This document shows, piece by piece, positions 34,542 to 35,079 of a stretch of 35,079 nucleotides of DNA (its first letter is position 1; each line of letters opens with the position of its first letter). The notes beneath the pieces are model-generated. The model did not search any database. It saw only the letters and a list, made by a program, of their open reading frames with translations, and had not been told where the DNA came from. Source of the DNA: Kiritimatiellia bacterium (lineage in GTDB: Bacteria > Verrucomicrobiota > Kiritimatiellia > RFP12 > JAAYLN01). The translations under genes and the position numbers were made by a program. Location of the stretch: the NCBI GenBank assembly GCA_028718445.1, contig JAQULY010000004.1, forward strand, positions 1 to 35,079, written 5' to 3'.

Positions 34542-35079
34542 CAAGGTGGTGATGACCTTGACGTCGTTGGTATGCGTGGCCGTGGCAATCGTTCGCGGCG
34601 CGCTGCGCGGGGCCTGTTGCGTGAACATGTAGCGGTAGTAGACCATCAGTTGCAGCGCGGTCAGGCACGTGTCCATGACGGGGCGGTCGGAGTGTGTGTC
34701 GGTATTCTCCCACCAGCCGACGGCCTGCAGCACGCCGTTGGTGTCCGCGATGGCTTGCTCCTTGACGAACTGGGCGCGCACGTACTCCGGCCACATGACG
34801 GCGTTCCACTTGTCCCAGCGCGAGCCGGCGGACTGACACATCGCTTGCGTGGCGTAGTAGAGGTAGTACTGCGTGCTGCCGCCTGGAACGCCTGGAATCA
34901 CGGGTTGCAGTGCCCTGCCCTCCTTGCTCGCGAGCTTCTCGCCCGGACGCGTGCCGTTCCATAGCGGTTTCCAGCCGGACATCAACTCCAGTGACTTGGC
35001 GACCTCCGGGCGGTCGGCGGCGCCATGGAACTGCATGCAGAGCGTGCCTACGCTGGTCAGGCCGCCCCGTCCGGGACCG
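34539..35079 (-). CDS. Prenyltransferase/squalene-cyclase-repeat-like protein, C-terminal fragment (runs off window)
   Basis: Frame stays open to the window end (GPGRGGLTSVGTLCMQFHG...); YYLYYATQAMCQSAGSRWDKWNAVMWPEYVRAQ resembles alpha/alpha-toroid terpenoid-cyclase-like repeats. Confidence 0.55.
   Translation of the reverse strand, partial: GPGRGGLTSVGTLCMQFHGAADRPEVAKSLELMSGWKPLWNGTRPGEKLASKEGRALQPVIPGVPGGSTQYYLYYATQAMCQSAGSRWDKWNAVMWPEYVRAQFVKEQAIADTNGVLQAVGWWENTDTHSDRPVMDTCLTALQLMVYYRYMFTQQAPRSAPRTIATATHTNDVKVITTL

Noticed and set aside
1-35079. CRISPR arrays, tRNA/rRNA genes, intact transposons, phage or defence modules
   Set aside because: No regularly spaced short repeats, tRNA-like or rRNA-like sequence, transposase, integrase or known defence-protein motifs were recognised.

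Overview
GC-rich bacterial window with about 19 genes. Gene content (many secreted glycan-active-type proteins, an autotransporter-type beta-strand passenger, GntR/LacI hybrid regulators) resembles PVC-type (Kiritimatiellae/Lentisphaerae-like) carbohydrate-degrading genomes; that lineage guess is an inference. The window holds: (i) a tandem pair of secreted paralogs with an unassigned GH-like core, one fused to an SBBP beta-propeller and an Ig-like domain; (ii) a signal-peptide-bearing amidohydrolase and its cytosolic paralog 24 kb away; (iii) a frameshifted alpha/beta hydrolase; (iv) a pectate-lyase-like beta-helix protein fused to a complete rubredoxin domain; (v) an SGNH hydrolase; (vi) a minus-strand operon (GntR/LacI regulator, 3x-repeat surface protein, LamG + DUF6067/GH123-like protein, alpha/alpha-toroid protein); (vii) a divergent second GntR/LacI regulator followed by a surface beta-strand protein, a PHP/DUF3604-like protein and a GH2-like giant; (viii) an EamA transporter, amidohydrolase, alpha-oxoamine-synthase-like and D-threonine-aldolase-like gene row. 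Less expected signals are: a promoter/leader/start cassette shared by two unrelated genes 20 kb apart, a 39-bp in-frame tandem duplication of a ribosome-binding site plus start codon, a C-terminal GTVI[VM]LR tag shared by two unrelated secreted proteins, operator-like palindromes over promoters and starts, an RNA leader with two mutually exclusive folds, an octanucleotide repeat inside an ORF start, and a family of intergenic hairpins. No rRNA, tRNA, CRISPR or intact transposon was recognised. All homology statements come from motif recognition by eye; no searches were run.
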